Positions 1 to 8,929 are shown, counted from the stretch's first letter. The stretch: 36,810 bases of DNA from Armatimonadota bacterium (GCA_025354405.1 JANXMY010000232.1:1-36810); one strand, 5' to 3'. The notes: generated from the sequence alone by a model not told the origin. A program made the numbers and translations.

Positions 1-291
1 CGACACACTTTTGGCAAACTTGTGGGCATTGCCTCGCTCGGCTCCCGGTACGTCGTAAGCCAGCACGGTTCCTGCCGGCTCAAATTCATGATAGACTTCC
101 GGAACGGCGACTAGGTAGCCGGCACCGGCCAGCAACGCCGCCGTGCGCCGGATCGGACCGGTGATCTGAAAAATCTCGGAGAACAGCACTACGCCTGGGT
201 ACCGGCCTTCAGCGGCAGGCCGGAAAACAGCAGTACGCATCGGGCCGCTCGGCGTCATCAGGTCAGCAGCCTCTTCGTCATGCAGCGTCAT
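1..291 (-). CDS. Dienelactone hydrolase family protein, 3' end cut by window edge
   Basis: Ninety-seven codons are visible, read from the ATG at 291 to the window edge. The start of the protein is a DLH-type alpha/beta hydrolase: MRTAVFRPA, then a PGVVLFSEIFQ strand with the turn that precedes the first helix, then RRTAALLAGAGYLVAVPEVYHE. DLH-family enzymes are cytosolic hydrolases with a Cys/Ser-Asp-His triad; the nucleophile and the rest of the triad lie outside the window, so the substrate cannot be judged. A GGAG sits about 8 nt before the ATG. The gene follows the beta-helix gene on the same strand, but a strong terminator at 327-354 separates them, so it is probably expressed separately or by read-through. 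Family assignment comes from the N-terminal third only. Confidence 0.75.
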   Translation of the reverse strand, partial: MTLHDEEAADLMTPSGPMRTAVFRPAAEGRYPGVVLFSEIFQITGPIRRTAALLAGAGYLVAVPEVYHEFEPAGTVLAYDVPGAERGNAHKFAKSVS

Positions 292-326
292 AGGGTTTCT
301 CCGGGAAGCAGGAGGAATTGTAGCAC

Positions 327-354
327 AAAAAAGGGCAGGGAGTTATCCCTGCCC
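327..354 (-). terminator. Rho-independent terminator of the beta-helix gene
   Basis: On the minus strand GGGCAGGG, a 6-nt loop and CCCTGCCC form a perfect 8-bp GC-rich stem followed directly by six T. It lies 26 bp past the stop codon of the 380-2794 gene and between that gene and the dienelactone-hydrolase gene. On the plus strand the stem is not followed by T residues, so it should act on minus-strand transcripts only. Confidence 0.9.
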
Positions 355-379
355 CAAGATAATCTTCCGAAGCGGAACC

Positions 380-2794
380 TTACGGATAGTTCAGCGCGAG
401 ATCGACAGCTCCCAAAAGCCGGAAGTCATCCAGAGCCGCCGCCGCCGGGGCGATCTGCGCCTGCATTAACTGGCTGTAAGCCGCAGTGCTGAGCTGCATC
501 GGACCGGCTAAGAGGGGTCCGCTTAGCGAACCGGCACCCATATTTTCCGTGGCCGCTTTCAAGAGAGTTGAAGCGTTGGCACTGCCACCCGGAGAAAGAT
601 TCGCCAGGGCATTCCAGGCAGGCTCCGTATACTGATAGTTTTGCAGCAGCGTCAGGTGCGCACCAGTATCAACAGCCACGTCCATCTCACCGACGCTGGC
701 GTTGCCTAAGAGCACAATATCGACCGGCCGTGCTCCCATCTGCAGAACACGCGGCTTGATCGGTCCCAGCAAGCTGCCGCCTGTGTAGGAAACGCGGCCC
801 TCATAATTATCGACCGTGATCGGAGTCGAATCATAGGTTCGCGTGTACGATCCTTGGATCGTAATATGGCCCGGCAGACCCGGTGCCGCCCCATCGCCGC
901 TGACACGCAGAGCGTGGAGTGTCTGCTCCGTGTAGAAGTTGGTCCCGACAAAGTCCTGGTTGTCACGCACAACGATATCGCAGGTATTGGCGCAGGCATT
1001 ATGCGCCAGCATCCCGATAAAGCCGCTCTTTTCATAAGCCGCGCCATCGATCTGCACAGCCCCGAGCAGGAAGTTCCCTAAGATGACGGCTCGCGAGCAG
1101 TTGGTGAAATGTGTCATTCCCGTGACATCATCCAGGAGAACTGTGGCGGAAGAGGGCAGCGAGTCGAATTCCATCCCTCGATACGACTGGGTATTTACCA
1201 GACGACCGTTGCCCCCCAGGGTGTCGCCCGGTCCCAGAAGAGTGGCTTCAGACCAGAGCCTTTCGTAGAGCATCCTCGATGTGAACGCACCGGCGGCGGT
1301 CTGGCGTACGACTGCAGTCTTCAGCGGGATCACAAAACTCATGCTTTTCAGAGATAGAGACTGCGGGTCCTGTACACTCCAAACCACTCCGTTATCCGGA
1401 CCCTTCCAGCTCAGAGTCGTCTGATGACCGGACCCCTCGACGGAATAGTTTCCCCCGGTGATGGGCAGGGTGCCGGAAACGATGTAGTTGCCCGCCGGGA
1501 AGTAGACTACCGTGCCTGCTTTGCTTACACGGGCTGCCGCAAGCGCATTCTGAATGGCCTGCGTGTCGTCATGCATGCCGTCACCGGCTGCTCCGTACCC
1601 CGCTTTGACATCCAGTGTCGTCGTCGGTATCCCGGTCTCCGTGCTGCGAAAGAAAGTCTGGTGGGCATCCAGCAGGTTTGGCCCGCGCAGGCCAGGAGGT
1701 ATCTCCGACACCTTGGCATTGCGCCCGGCATCATACACGGCGGATGACGAAGGCGCAGTGCTGTTGGAGATGAGTGCCAGCTGTGTCCAGCCGGCGTAAT
1801 TGATAAAACGCACGGGGGCTTTCGTGTCCGGCGGATGCGTGAAAGAACAGTCGAAAATCGTGGTTGGCCCGCGCATGGCAAATGTCATCGCCCCCTGGCT
1901 GCCGGTCCATCCCTCCACACGGCAGTCTTCGATCGTCGCCCCGCAGCCATCCCCGGAACCCGGAACGAGAATAAATTGCTTGGAGCCGACGGACGTGCAT
2001 CGGCGCACAGAGTGCAGCTGGCTGCAAAGATAGATGTCTTCCAGACGACTGCGCTCAAAATGACAGTCTCGGACGGCAACATTCCCGCGCACGCAGTTAA
2101 TTGCGATTCCGTTATCCTGAAACTCACAGCCGTCAAAATTGTTGTTGTAGTCGTTCCAGCTCAGGAAGGCAGCCCCGCTGCCACAGTTCTGAAACGAGCA
2201 GTTCCGGAAAGTCATCTCCGAAGTCGGAATGATCTGGCTGTAGCCCACTCGTATCCCGGTATCTACAAAGTTCAGAAACGATTCATCTTTATGCAGCACG
2301 GCTTCTTCGTAAGACGTTTTCGCCTGATGATCAATTCCGACACTGGCCTTACCGGCACCGTCCCAGACGATCCCCACGTAGCGGGCGTAGGAAGCACCGT
2401 TGGAGATAAACATCGGCTGTCCGGCGGCACCGCTCCAGACCACTCGCGTGTTTCGGCCCTGACCGATCACTGAGGCCCCGAGGACGTTTTTCAGCATTAA
2501 AGTCCGGCTGATTCGGTAAGTTCCGGCGGGGAGGTAAAGCGTTTTGCGCCCATAAATGCCGGTCGCGATACTGTTGAGAGCGAGTTGAAGCGCAGTGGTG
2601 TCGTCATGTAGGCCATCACCGTAAGCCAGCGGCTTCGCGTTCACCTTGACGTTGTTCCAGTCCGAGCGCGGCTGCCAGTTCAGCACGGGCAAAAGGGGCA
2701 AAGAAGCTTTGGCGGCAGGAGTGCTCGTCCAGAAGCTCAGGGCCGCCAGTACGAGGGCAGGCCAGAGGGAGATATATTTCTTGCTTTGCAGCAT
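380..2794 (-). CDS. Secreted tandem pectate-lyase-fold (beta-helix) protein
   Basis: This 804-residue protein begins with a Sec signal peptide (hydrophobic segment about residues 9-28, cleavage probably after AAKA). It contains two copies of the N-terminal signature of the pectate lyase superfamily / GH28-related domain (PF12708 type): around residues 58-100 (YGDGLHDDTTALQLAL, then YLPAGTYRIS) and around 395-445 (DGMHDDTQAIQNAL, then YFPAGNYIVSGTL). Each copy is followed by rung-like repeats expected of a right-handed parallel beta-helix. Relatives are polysaccharide lyases, hydrolases, epimerases and phage tailspikes; catalytic residues cannot be assigned here. An AAGGA lies 8 nt before the ATG. 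Its position at the distal end of the EPS operon suggests that it trims, epimerises or binds the polymer outside the cell, which is inference. It has no C-terminal PEP-CTERM or anchoring motif. It has its own putative promoter and terminator. Confidence 0.85.
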   Translation of the reverse strand: MLQSKKYISLWPALVLAALSFWTSTPAAKASLPLLPVLNWQPRSDWNNVKVNAKPLAYGDGLHDDTTALQLALNSIATGIYGRKTLYLPAGTYRISRTLMLKNVLGASVIGQGRNTRVVWSGAAGQPMFISNGASYARYVGIVWDGAGKASVGIDHQAKTSYEEAVLHKDESFLNFVDTGIRVGYSQIIPTSEMTFRNCSFQNCGSGAAFLSWNDYNNNFDGCEFQDNGIAINCVRGNVAVRDCHFERSRLEDIYLCSQLHSVRRCTSVGSKQFILVPGSGDGCGATIEDCRVEGWTGSQGAMTFAMRGPTTIFDCSFTHPPDTKAPVRFINYAGWTQLALISNSTAPSSSAVYDAGRNAKVSEIPPGLRGPNLLDAHQTFFRSTETGIPTTTLDVKAGYGAAGDGMHDDTQAIQNALAAARVSKAGTVVYFPAGNYIVSGTLPITGGNYSVEGSGHQTTLSWKGPDNGVVWSVQDPQSLSLKSMSFVIPLKTAVVRQTAAGAFTSRMLYERLWSEATLLGPGDTLGGNGRLVNTQSYRGMEFDSLPSSATVLLDDVTGMTHFTNCSRAVILGNFLLGAVQIDGAAYEKSGFIGMLAHNACANTCDIVVRDNQDFVGTNFYTEQTLHALRVSGDGAAPGLPGHITIQGSYTRTYDSTPITVDNYEGRVSYTGGSLLGPIKPRVLQMGARPVDIVLLGNASVGEMDVAVDTGAHLTLLQNYQYTEPAWNALANLSPGGSANASTLLKAATENMGAGSLSGPLLAGPMQLSTAAYSQLMQAQIAPAAAALDDFRLLGAVDLALNYP

Positions 2795-2932
2795 GTGGGT
2801 AGTCCTTGTTTGCAGTTCTCGAAATCGTCACCACCCCTGCGAAGGCACCCGCTGAACGGCTGCCTAAGAGTGTGGGGATCATTACGATTATCGGGTAGTC
2901 AGAGCGAAATTCGCCTGCCAACGATACTGTGT

Positions 2933-2962
2933 TTTATGGAACTGACCAATAACAAAAGTCAA
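2933..2962 (-). promoter_or_regulatory. Putative sigma-70 promoter for the beta-helix gene
   Basis: Reading the minus strand, TTGACT (2962-2957) is followed 18 nt later by CATAAA (2938-2933). The spacing is acceptable, the -35 is good and the -10 is mediocre. It lies in the 183-bp gap between the methyltransferase and the beta-helix gene and would give a leader of about 130 nt. It suggests that the beta-helix gene can be transcribed independently of the EPS operon. Confidence 0.35.
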
Positions 2963-2977
2963 GTCTATAAATTTCCA

Positions 2978-3652
2978 TTAGATGCTCGCGGTTGCAATAA
3001 TCTCTGCGGATCTTTTTATTCTACCGAACCAATACACGGATTTCCGGTATGCTTCCGGCCCAAACCGCTGAAATATCGGCATCAGAACACGCCTGCCATT
3101 GTACCAGTTGATTTCTGATTCGATCTTCTGAAAGCCGACATCAGCCAGCAGGTTCCCTATCGTATGCCTGCTCCAGGCATACAGATGGTGGTTAAGATCC
3201 TGTGGATCTGGCCTCATATACGGCGATTCGATCGGAAGGACGACAATCAATGTGCCGCCTGGCTCAAGGTGCTGAAGAAGCTGCGTAAGCAAAATATGCG
3301 GTTCGGGAACATGCTCCAATACATGTCTCAAAAGAATATGATGGAATCGAAGCCCTTCTTCCAGGTCATCAAGAGATGAAACGGTTTTGACGCCCAGAGA
3401 ATTCGCATGCTCGCGAGCAGAGGGGGCAGGTTCTGTGGCGTAAACATCGGCGATATCTCTGAGGGCGACCAGATTGTTTCCCAAACCTGCACCAACTTCC
3501 AGGACTCTTTCGCCTTTCTTTAAGTCAGCGAAATATGTCAATCTGGCGTAGTGCCCCCAGGCCTGGATCAGCGCATCGTTTCCGATCATTTCGGCATGGC
3601 GCATTTTATGATATTCATTTCCCTGCTGGCTGGTATAGTCAATTAGTGGCAT
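2978..3652 (-). CDS. Class I SAM-dependent methyltransferase
   Basis: This 224-residue protein has the Rossmann-like SAM-binding motif I at residues 50-60 (VLEVGAGLGNN), an acidic residue at the end of the second strand (YATEPAPSA), and the later HHILLRHVLEHVPEP and LEPGGTLIVVLP segments typical of the Methyltransf_11/23 group. Such enzymes in EPS loci methylate sugars or nucleotide sugars, but substrate cannot be read from sequence. A well-placed GGAG lies 6 nt before the ATG. It is the last gene of the EPS operon, 18 bp downstream of a GT2 gene, so O-methylation of the polymer is the likely role, by inference. Confidence 0.85.
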   Translation of the reverse strand: MPLIDYTSQQGNEYHKMRHAEMIGNDALIQAWGHYARLTYFADLKKGERVLEVGAGLGNNLVALRDIADVYATEPAPSAREHANSLGVKTVSSLDDLEEGLRFHHILLRHVLEHVPEPHILLTQLLQHLEPGGTLIVVLPIESPYMRPDPQDLNHHLYAWSRHTIGNLLADVGFQKIESEINWYNGRRVLMPIFQRFGPEAYRKSVYWFGRIKRSAEIIATASI

Positions 3653-3670
3653 TTTAGTCTCCGTGCCCGA

Positions 3671-4534
3671 TCAAAGGGTCCTATATTCTGAAATGTGCAA
3701 TTCCAGTTCTCGGGTTTTGATCACGATCATGTATTCATAAATCGCCTGTAAATAGGCGTAAGTCAGTCCAGCCCTGCCATCCAAAAATGCTCGGCGAACA
3801 AGCATCATATACAGCCACTTCAGAAAAGGGCGGCCGGGCAGACGGTAAAACAGTTCTTTCTGATGTCCCCGGCGTCGGTTGAAGTCCGGGGCAAAGAATG
3901 CCGAATTGAGAGAAAAATCGGTGTTTTCACGGCGGGTACGCACGATATGCTCCGCCTCCATGCTGGAATATAGATTGTGTTTGTCCACCCAGTGCTTGAT
4001 GCCTTTGGAAAAGGGAAAATGGTCAAAAGGAGCGTCCATCTCCCGGATCTTACCATCTACCTTCAAGACTTCGTTGATCTCGCGTTCGTAGTGTACCTTA
4101 CCTGGACGCACCAGACGGATATAGTAAGGTGAAATCTGAGCATGTGCCAGCCAGGTACCGAGAAAGAAATCGCGGCGGCGCAGGCGGCAGGCGCAAATCT
4201 CGGTCTGAGCCTCCGCCGCAAAGCGGGCCATCGCCTCAGCCGACGCGGCGGGGACGCGCTCATCGGCATCCAAGATTAGCAGCCAGGGATACTTCCAAGG
4301 AAGGCTCGACAGGGCCTTGTTCCGCTGCAGCGAGTAGCCTTCAAACTTGTTTTGCGCCACTTGCGCCCCCAGCGCAGCGGCGATCTCCACCGTCCGGTCC
4401 GTAGAGAATGAGTCGAATACATGGACATCGTCTGACCATGACACGCTTTCCAGGCAGCCGGGCAGGTCCAGCTCCTCGTTTTTCGTCAAAATCAGCACGG
4501 AGATCGGATAGGAAATCTCGCGACCAAGGCTCAT
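3671..4534 (-). CDS. Glycosyltransferase family 2, WaaE/beta-1,4-glucosyltransferase-like
   Basis: This 287-residue cytosolic or membrane-associated GT-A enzyme begins with ISVLILTKNEE (residues 11-21). It has D41SFSTDRT for nucleotide binding and LILDADERV at about residues 86-94, where D89-x-D91 should coordinate the metal. The order ILTKNEE, SDDVHVFDSFSTD and DADER is characteristic of the WaaE/KdtX-like subgroup that adds a sugar to LPS or EPS precursors. Its ATG overlaps the stop of the acetyltransferase gene by 4 bp (ATGA), which indicates translational coupling. Donor and acceptor sugars are unknown. Confidence 0.88.
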   Translation of the reverse strand: MSLGREISYPISVLILTKNEELDLPGCLESVSWSDDVHVFDSFSTDRTVEIAAALGAQVAQNKFEGYSLQRNKALSSLPWKYPWLLILDADERVPAASAEAMARFAAEAQTEICACRLRRRDFFLGTWLAHAQISPYYIRLVRPGKVHYEREINEVLKVDGKIREMDAPFDHFPFSKGIKHWVDKHNLYSSMEAEHIVRTRRENTDFSLNSAFFAPDFNRRRGHQKELFYRLPGRPFLKWLYMMLVRRAFLDGRAGLTYAYLQAIYEYMIVIKTRELELHISEYRTL

Positions 4535-5118
4535 TCGGCTCCTCCCAGGACCCGAGGCTTCAGGGGGCGGCAGGGGTTCCCGGCACAGACCATCCAGGGA
4601 GGCATATCTTTGGTGACCACGGAGCGGGCACCGATCACCGCCCCAGAGCCGATGGTGACACCTGGGGCGACAAATGCCCCGGCAGCCACCCAGGCATTGT
4701 CTCCGATTGTGATGGGCGCCCAGATCAGCTCCATGTCCGTTCGGGTATAGTCGTGGGTCCCCGTGCAGAGATACGTGCCCTGAGAGATCACCGTCATGCT
4801 CCCGATGGTTACCTTGCCATAGTTATAGATCTCGACATCATCGCCCACGGCGGAGCCGTCATAAATCTCGAAGTTCGCGGGAATCAAGATGTGGCAGGTG
4901 GGCAGGATCAAAGCATCACCGTGTATCGTCGCGCCGAAACGCCGCAGCAGCCACAGACGCCACGGATTGCCGAGCCGCTTCGGGGTCGGGCGGAAGAGCA
5001 GCAGCCGGCACAGGTTCCAAAGACCGCGCGTGAGCTTGGTGCGGAGCGTCCACTGCGTGTTGCTCTTGCGCAGATCAAGCATTTGCTCTTTGGGCATCAA
5101 AATTTGCTCTTCGGTCAT
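4531..5118 (-). CDS. wcaF: WcaF-type colanic-acid-like O-acetyltransferase (left-handed beta-helix)
   Basis: This protein of about 195 residues carries hexapeptide repeats (DALILPTCHILIPANF, VTIGSMTVIS, ITIGDNAWVAAGAFVAPGVTIGSGAVIGA) and ends with the family-typical GARSVVTKDMPP...AGNPCRPLKPR. The catalytic His of this fold is probably the one in TGTHDYT. Family members transfer an acetyl group from acetyl-CoA to a sugar hydroxyl of a lipid-linked repeat unit. The start is uncertain: codons read TTG ATG immediately after the previous stop. I chose the ATG at 5118, but the AGGA is better spaced for the TTG at 5121. Residues 2-15 are an imperfect in-frame duplication of seven codons (TEEQILM / PKEQMLD). 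The 3' end overlaps the GT2 start by 4 bp. Confidence 0.85.
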   Translation of the reverse strand: MTEEQILMPKEQMLDLRKSNTQWTLRTKLTRGLWNLCRLLLFRPTPKRLGNPWRLWLLRRFGATIHGDALILPTCHILIPANFEIYDGSAVGDDVEIYNYGKVTIGSMTVISQGTYLCTGTHDYTRTDMELIWAPITIGDNAWVAAGAFVAPGVTIGSGAVIGARSVVTKDMPPWMVCAGNPCRPLKPRVLGGAE

Positions 5119-5121
5119 CAA

Positions 5122-6207
5122 TCAGTGATTCCTCGCGGTGCGCTCATACAGTTCGGCATACCTGCGGCCTACCACCTCGGTCGAATGATGCTCTTTGTGG
5201 AAATCGTAGAAGCGGCGGCCCTCCAAGACAACCGCCTCAGGCTGTTCAAGCCAGACCGCCAGAGCGTCCGCAAGCTTGCCCGGATCACCAAATGGGATCC
5301 GGTTGGTCAAAGCGGCAGCTGGCGGGACCCCGTCTCGGGAACCGTCTACATCGGTTACCAGAGTCGGGCGGCCTCGGGCCGCCGCTTCCATAACGACAAC
5401 AGGATGCCCCTCAACTTCACTCGCCAACACCGCGAAGAGGCAGCGGTTCATCTCCGCCGGGATGTCCTTCTGAAAGCCGCGAAACTCAACAAGTTCCGTC
5501 AGCCCCAGTGCATCGACCTGATCGGCCAGAGTCTGTTTCAGCGAACCCTCGCCGATAAGAAGCAACTTCGCACGAATGCCGCGCTCGGTCAGTATTTTCC
5601 AGGCTGCGATGAGATGAACATGCGCTTTGACGGGATCGAGACGCGCGACGCAGATCACTGTGCCTCTGACATCCGGCACGCGGACATCCGGGCACTCCGG
5701 CGGGAAATCGCTGGGGTTGCCGATGATGTCGATGCGGGTGATACGCGTGGTCTTTTTTAGATTCTCCGCGACCGACGGCGAAATGGCGACTCCGGAGCGC
5801 GGACTGGTCAGCGCGAACCACGTTTCCGCCGGATAGCTGAGCTGAGCAGTATAGATCAGCCGGAACCTGCCGAAGCCCTGGAGCGGATAAAGCAGGGCGG
5901 CCAGACGCCGATGATGCACATGGACGAGTCCGATCCCTTCGCGCCTAAGCCAGCGCAGAAACGCCGCCGTCTGCTGGAACAGCCGGACCGGGTGGCTGTC
6001 CATCAGCAGGAATGGCAGCAGCCGCCCCGGCGGGATCCAGCTGATATCCTCCTCCTGGCTGCCGTGGCGGCAGTCGACAAAGTGCTGCTCAATCCCGAGC
6101 GGAGTGACGCCGTGGAAGATACGCCGGGCCGCGACCGTAACCCCGCTGCTGCGGTAGTAATTGGGATTGACGACACATACTTTCATCGGCGCGCTACCGT
6201 CATTCAT
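5122..6207 (-). CDS. Glycosyltransferase family 4
   Basis: This 361-residue GT-B enzyme starts with the N-terminal Rossmann strand MKVCVVNPNYYRSSGV. The C-terminal donor-binding half begins near residue 183 (GTVICVARLDPVKAH) and includes LLIGEGSLK, FRGFQKDI and the EX7E signature E266GHPVVVME274. It transfers a nucleotide-activated sugar to a lipid-linked acceptor at the cytoplasmic face, with a retaining mechanism typical of GT4. The first ATG (6207) overlaps the upstream stop by 4 bp and is used here. A second ATG at 6186, directly before the conserved KVCVVN strand, is equally plausible, since neither has a good Shine-Dalgarno. Specific sugar is unknown. Confidence 0.88.
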   Translation of the reverse strand: MNDGSAPMKVCVVNPNYYRSSGVTVAARRIFHGVTPLGIEQHFVDCRHGSQEEDISWIPPGRLLPFLLMDSHPVRLFQQTAAFLRWLRREGIGLVHVHHRRLAALLYPLQGFGRFRLIYTAQLSYPAETWFALTSPRSGVAISPSVAENLKKTTRITRIDIIGNPSDFPPECPDVRVPDVRGTVICVARLDPVKAHVHLIAAWKILTERGIRAKLLLIGEGSLKQTLADQVDALGLTELVEFRGFQKDIPAEMNRCLFAVLASEVEGHPVVVMEAAARGRPTLVTDVDGSRDGVPPAAALTNRIPFGDPGKLADALAVWLEQPEAVVLEGRRFYDFHKEHHSTEVVGRRYAELYERTARNH

Positions 6208-7373
6208 GGTAACTGCACCGACTCAGGCTGCAGTCCCAAGATCCGCAGCAAGCTTTCCGGGGCGAGAGCCATGTCAAACCGCTTCGCGAAACAGTCCGAG
6301 GCGGCGCGGCGCATCTCCTGATACTCTCCGGCACTCAAATCCTGCCACTTCTGGAGCAGTGAGTTTGTGCCGTCCAGATTGTCCTCCGCCACAAGCCCCG
6401 CCCCATCGGCCTGAATCTCCCGCCAGATATTGATCTTATTCGAGATCAGGACCGGCAGGCCGCAGGCCAGTGCCTCGACGACGGCGATGCCGAAGTTTTC
6501 CTGATGCGAGGGCAGGATGAACGCCTCCGCAGCGGCGAGTGCCCCCCACTTTAAGTCACCGGTCAGCATGCCGGTCCAGGTGATTCTGTCCCCCACCCCA
6601 AGCTCCAGTGCCCTTTTTTCCAATGGCTCACGAAGGCCGTCCCGGTCCGGCCCAGCCATGACCAGATGCAGGGCAGGGTCACGGGCCGCCGCCGGTGCAA
6701 AGGCTTCAATCAGCAGATCACAGCCCTTTTTCGCATGGATACGGCTGAGGAAGAGCAGCAGCCGCTTTCCGGCAATTGCCGGGAAGGCGTCGCGAAATGC
6801 GCACCGCGCGGCTTGCATATCCAAGACCGGACGCGCAATTCCAAAATGCACGACCTGCTCGACCGCCACATATCTGCGGAAGGACTCCCGCGCCAGCCGT
6901 TTTTCCTCATCGCAGGTAAAGAGTACGGCCCGCGCATCGCGCAGGACAGGGTATTCACCCCAGGGCCAATAAAGACTCTTCTTCAGGTGCTTCCAGGGAT
7001 AAGTCTTCTTAAACCACGGATCCAGCATGCCATGCGGGTAGACGAAATACGGTGTCGCTGTGCCCGCCAGTGCCCACCAGGTCGCAAAACTGCTGTACTG
7101 CCACAGGCCATGCACGAGAACGGCATCAAAGCATGGGGCATTCGCTTTTAGCCAGGGAATCAGGGCCGAATTATAGCGATACTCCGTCCGGCTCGGCCCG
7201 AGCGCATGTGTCGTCAGAGGGCCTTCCAGAACCCAGGGGGACTGCGGGGCATCGAGGCAGACGATCTCCGAGTGATGCCCCGCCTCGGCGAGTCCCAGGC
7301 TAATTTGCCGCACACTTTCAATGACGCCGCCGCTATCGGGGTCAGTGGAGGAGATAACGTTTAGAATTTTCAT
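6204..7373 (-). CDS. Glycosyltransferase family 4
   Basis: This 389-residue GT-B enzyme opens with MKILNVISSTDPDSGGVIESV, the Gly-rich acceptor-side loop. It has PYFVYPHGMLDPW near residue 115, which is common in WcaL/WfgS-type GT4s, and a donor domain with LFLSRIHAKKGCDLLIEAF (207-225), MAGPDRDG and the EX7E motif E292NFGIAVVE300. It is predicted to be cytoplasmic and to build the repeat unit. The ATG overlaps the stop of the Wzy-like gene by 4 bp (ATGA), and the 3' end overlaps the next GT4 in the same way, so three consecutive genes are coupled. Substrate is unknown. Confidence 0.9.
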   Translation of the reverse strand: MKILNVISSTDPDSGGVIESVRQISLGLAEAGHHSEIVCLDAPQSPWVLEGPLTTHALGPSRTEYRYNSALIPWLKANAPCFDAVLVHGLWQYSSFATWWALAGTATPYFVYPHGMLDPWFKKTYPWKHLKKSLYWPWGEYPVLRDARAVLFTCDEEKRLARESFRRYVAVEQVVHFGIARPVLDMQAARCAFRDAFPAIAGKRLLLFLSRIHAKKGCDLLIEAFAPAAARDPALHLVMAGPDRDGLREPLEKRALELGVGDRITWTGMLTGDLKWGALAAAEAFILPSHQENFGIAVVEALACGLPVLISNKINIWREIQADGAGLVAEDNLDGTNSLLQKWQDLSAGEYQEMRRAASDCFAKRFDMALAPESLLRILGLQPESVQLP

Positions 7374-8929
7374 AGGCCGAGCAGTCGGCCTTCCGGGGCT
7401 GCTGCCAACCCGACCGTCGCCCGGCGGCGTGTGGCCTCGCGTCGCCGCTCATTCAGCAAAGCCAGATCAACTAGCCAGTTTATACCCAGCACTACTAGGC
7501 TATAGACAATCGGACCTTGAAGGATGGCAATCAGCAGCAGAGAAAGTGCCTGCTCCGAATAGCTCAGGGTAAGTTGAGAGAGCCAGGCCAGTGCGAACAC
7601 GTTGTACCAAAGATTGGTCTCGATAACGATCCGATAGAACGAGAACAAAAAAAACGAGAAAATGAAGGGCATCAGGAATACCCCCGGCCAGCCAAAGCAG
7701 CTGAACGCATCGCAGGCGAATCCCGTTGTGATTCCAGTGGTGTTGTCATGACGTGCGACGATCCCCGGCTCACGGCGTGCGAGTGTTGTCGAGTTGTACG
7801 GCTTATCCGGCAGCAAAATACGAGGCACCACCATCGCAAATGCCGGGGTGATCGTGTCCATTTCCGTTGTCCCGCCTCGAAGCGTCGCGTCGACGATCGC
7901 ATCCGCAATCACGAGGACCGAGAACCGCTCTAAATTCGGACGGTTGCCGTCGTAGTAGAGGAAACGGTAGCGCGGGCCTTTCTGCCGAGCCTTCACCTGA
8001 TACTTCATTGGATTTTCGATCATATCCACAAGTATCCCAGAGGCTTTGCCAATATTTGCCTCCAGATTCCGTGTGCGGACAAAATTACGCGCATAAAGCG
8101 CATACGGAAAGATAATGAACGTGGCGATGTACCAACCGGCAATCACCACTCCATAGTGAATGGGCCGAAATCGGAATCCGAACGCCCAGCAAGTCACAAA
8201 GTAAATAATGAATGCTTCAATCGTGATGTGCCGAATCGCCACGATTACCCCAACGATTGAAGGCAGCAGCATAGCAACACCGTTCAAAAGGCCGAAGCTT
8301 CGTCGCCCATTAGAGGACAAAATTATGTAAGCAGTTCCAGACGCAACGGACAGCGGCGGAAGATAAGATAGACTTGCAAATATGCCATGCAGACTACCTG
8401 CACTCACCTGACCAGTATCACTGTTAATGCTGCTTTCACCGAGAATCTGAACGACAGACAAAGCGGTCGAGATGATTGCTACCCATTTGAGCCGCTGAGG
8501 GTCTACTTCCGGCAGAAACCAGGGTTTTCGGCGCTGAAATCCCAGCTTGATCGACAAGGCTCCGGCCAAAGCGATCCCAGCCATCGTGAGGCAGTAGATT
8601 CCGATCGTCTCCAGCGGCCACATCAGGGGCTTGTCCGCTGGCTGCCAGAAAAAAACTTTTGCCACCTGGGCAAAAAGCACGTTCTGAACAGCCAGGATGA
8701 AAACGCAGAGACCCATCAGCGACCGCAGCCCACCCGCAAATCGGACCGCGAAATAGGACAGCACACCGAAGATGAACACTAGCAGTGCGAACATCTGCGT
8801 CGTCCCGCTCATGAGCTGGAGCATGAACAGGAGTACCGCCGCTGCGAGCCAGTAGAGGGGGCGCCAATTATGCATTGACGCTTCCGTGAAGGGCCGCCGG
8901 ATAGCTTGTCGTGCCAAGATATTACTCAT
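7370..8929 (-). CDS. Wzy-like oligosaccharide repeat-unit polymerase (membrane protein)
   Basis: This 519-residue protein has about 11-12 hydrophobic segments. The first cluster lies between residues 24 and 70 and another at the C-terminus (about 415-490). A long polar stretch of about residues 290-400 contains many Arg, Lys and Tyr residues (KARQKGPRYRFLYYDGNR) and resembles the large periplasmic loop of O-antigen/EPS polymerases. Primary sequence identity in Wzy proteins is low, so the call rests on topology, length and position between glycosyltransferases in a locus that has a flippase but no other polymerase candidate. It is probably an inner-membrane enzyme that joins undecaprenyl-linked repeat units. 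An internal Met19 is an alternative start. Confidence 0.65.
   Translation of the reverse strand: MSNILARQAIRRPFTEASMHNWRPLYWLAAAVLLFMLQLMSGTTQMFALLVFIFGVLSYFAVRFAGGLRSLMGLCVFILAVQNVLFAQVAKVFFWQPADKPLMWPLETIGIYCLTMAGIALAGALSIKLGFQRRKPWFLPEVDPQRLKWVAIISTALSVVQILGESSINSDTGQVSAGSLHGIFASLSYLPPLSVASGTAYIILSSNGRRSFGLLNGVAMLLPSIVGVIVAIRHITIEAFIIYFVTCWAFGFRFRPIHYGVVIAGWYIATFIIFPYALYARNFVRTRNLEANIGKASGILVDMIENPMKYQVKARQKGPRYRFLYYDGNRPNLERFSVLVIADAIVDATLRGGTTEMDTITPAFAMVVPRILLPDKPYNSTTLARREPGIVARHDNTTGITTGFACDAFSCFGWPGVFLMPFIFSFFLFSFYRIVIETNLWYNVFALAWLSQLTLSYSEQALSLLLIAILQGPIVYSLVVLGINWLVDLALLNERRREATRRRATVGLAAAPEGRLLGL

Noticed and set aside
4408-5760. A 450-codon plus-strand ORF across the GT2, WcaF and GT4 genes
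   Set aside because: It spans three well-supported minus-strand genes and reads as low-complexity Arg/Gln/His peptide with no recognisable motif.
8649-8676. A hairpin with T-run in the sense strand of the Wzy-like gene
   Set aside because: The stem is seven pairs with only three G-C pairs and is not directly abutted by the T-run. It is far weaker than the lnt structure and likely chance in AT-rich codons.
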